A model generated the notes under the pieces. The model ran no database searches. It worked only from the letters and a program-made list of their open reading frames with translations, and was not told where the DNA came from. A stretch of DNA of 64,000 nt from Gammaproteobacteria bacterium (GTDB lineage Bacteria; Pseudomonadota; Gammaproteobacteria; Pseudomonadales; Cellvibrionaceae). Positions 62,912 through 64,000 of this stretch are shown piece by piece (the first letter of the stretch is position 1; each line of letters begins with the position of its first letter). Where the stretch lies: the NCBI GenBank assembly GCA_004172865.1, contig SEBV01000020.1:1-64000 (forward strand), in the 5' to 3' direction. A program made the translations under genes and the position numbers.

Positions 62912-64000
62912 ATGGATCATCTGCAATCCACATTAAGCGTTCGTTTCGCGCAGCGAAGCGAAGCAGGAAAAAAATTCGAAAATCAGGATACGGTTGGCGC
63001 TCGCATTCCCGAAGGGAACGCGCTCACTAACAAAGGCATCGCGATTGCAATTGCAGATGGTGTGAGTAGCAGCATGGCGGCGCGTGAAGCGAGTCAAACT
63101 GCGATTGCAGGTTTTCTCACCGATTATTACGCAACGCCCGACACTTGGCGCACGCAACAATCCGCTATGCGTGTTATTCAATCGCTCAATTCAAGTTTAT
63201 TTGGTCGCAGCCAAAATTCAATTTATGGCGAAGGTTATCTCACTACTTTTTCAGCGCTAATTTTAAAAGGTTCAACTGCATTTATTTTTCATGTGGGTGA
63301 TACACGTGTTTATCGTTTGCGCGGAGCGGATCTGGAATGCGTAACGCGCGATCACACACAAAGACTTGATCGCAACACAAATTACTTAAGTCGTGCCGTG
63401 GGTGCAGATCCCTATTTGGAAGTAGATATGCACACGCTCGAAGTTGAAGCGGGCGATATATTCATATTAAGTTGCGATGGTATCCACGAATTTATTCCGG
63501 CTGCAGAATTTAAAGCCTTAATTAAAAATAATCGTAGCGATTTGGATTTGCTGGTTAACAAAGCAATTGCCCTCGCGCTTCAACATAACAGCGATGACAA
63601 TCTGAGTATTCAAGCCGTTGCTATTGAACAAACCGGTAGCGCTACTCAGAGCGATGCTATACAAGTTTTATCACGCCTACCATTTCCACCTTTGTTATCG
63701 CCCGGCCAAATAATTGATGGATTGCATGTTAAAAAAATTATGCATGAATCTACACGTAGCCAAATTTATTTGGTTGAAAATGAAAAGGGTGTTCCATTAG
63801 TAATGAAAACACCCTCCATAAATTTTCAAGACGACCCGGCTTATATTGAACGTTTTGTTATGGAGTCCTGGATAGGCGCTCGCATAAACGGCCCACAAGT
63901 TGCGCGCGTAATTCCCGCACCTGAGTCGCGTTCGTGTCTGTATTATTTAACCGAATATATTAGTGGGCCAACGCTCGCACAATTATTAAAAGAACGCGGA
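62912..64000 (+). CDS. PP2C phosphatase/serine-threonine protein kinase fusion (partial)
   Basis: The first 363 codons of a gene that continues past the window edge. Residues about 10-245 are a PP2C phosphatase domain with ADGVSS, GDTRVYRL, SCDGIHEF and SDDNLS metal-binding motifs. From about 270 a Hanks-type kinase begins (IIDGLHVKKIMHE, then the ATP-site lysine in LVMKTP near 298). The ATG at 62912 was chosen as the first start giving a full PP2C N-terminus. Such bifunctional proteins sit between nasA and nirB in pseudomonads and are thought to act in nitrate assimilation. Confidence 0.9.
   Translation, partial: MDHLQSTLSVRFAQRSEAGKKFENQDTVGARIPEGNALTNKGIAIAIADGVSSSMAAREASQTAIAGFLTDYYATPDTWRTQQSAMRVIQSLNSSLFGRSQNSIYGEGYLTTFSALILKGSTAFIFHVGDTRVYRLRGADLECVTRDHTQRLDRNTNYLSRAVGADPYLEVDMHTLEVEAGDIFILSCDGIHEFIPAAEFKALIKNNRSDLDLLVNKAIALALQHNSDDNLSIQAVAIEQTGSATQSDAIQVLSRLPFPPLLSPGQIIDGLHVKKIMHESTRSQIYLVENEKGVPLVMKTPSINFQDDPAYIERFVMESWIGARINGPQVARVIPAPESRSCLYYLTEYISGPTLAQLLKERG

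Noticed and set aside
1-64000. tRNA, rRNA, integrase or transposase genes
   Set aside because: None was recognised in the gaps or reading frames; no island boundary can be drawn from this window.

Overview
The window looks like chromosome from a Cellvibrio-like gammaproteobacterium (family Cellvibrionaceae). This is inferred from several features together: secreted glucanases with polyserine linkers and CBM56 modules, TonB-dependent receptors of the Xanthomonas/Caulobacter type, gammaproteobacterial gene orders (rhodanese-grxC-secB, ppx/ppk), moderate GC and many Rho-independent terminators. I saw no rRNA, tRNA, CRISPR array or intact insertion sequence.

Layout. 1-2.7 kb: an Lrp/AsnC regulator divergent from leuA. 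2.9-9.9 kb: a MacAB-like export operon with four FtsX/MacB permeases in two alternating pairs around one ATPase, plus a membrane-fusion protein. 10-14 kb: a small outer-membrane barrel protein, then a MipA/OmpV-DUF3019-response regulator-histidine kinase operon. 14.4-18.4 kb: tonB-exbB-exbD-exbD-TPR energy-transduction operon. 18.4-23.5 kb: a rhodanese-like protein, grxC, secB, then convergent ppx and ppk1. 23.7-34.9 kb: mostly single genes, namely a DUF4156 lipoprotein, a RoxA-like diheme cytochrome, an exported serine beta-lactamase-like protein with a Lys/Ala-rich arm, a TerC/CBS membrane protein, a FemAB-like acyltransferase, a HAD phosphatase broken by an amber codon, a VOC protein, a LysR regulator and a CPBP membrane protein.

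35.2-59.7 kb is the accessory core and the most interesting part. Glucanases lie at both ends: GH81 with two CBM56 modules on the left, and a GH3 lipoprotein plus a GH16 lipoprotein with three C-terminal repeats on the right. Between them sits a near mirror-image locus of two divergent TonB-dependent receptors. Each receptor is followed by a terminator and then by SapC-family and flavin-dependent tryptophan-halogenase-family genes. There are three halogenases in total, plus a JmjC/cupin_8 protein on one side and a DUF6445 protein on the other. A bipartite DNA motif (AAGTGAA, CCCA, 20-21 nt, TGGGACGA) occurs upstream of GH81, of the right-hand receptor and of GH3-GH16, suggesting that glucan degradation and the receptor/halogenase genes share control. 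The TonB/ExbBD operon could energise the receptors. What the halogenase/SapC/cupin/DUF6445 enzymes modify is unknown to me.

60-64 kb: an isolated two-gene lysis cassette (GH108 lysozyme and 3TM holin), then a nitrate/nitrite transporter behind a near-consensus sigma-54 promoter, and the start of a PP2C phosphatase/protein-kinase fusion that runs off the window.
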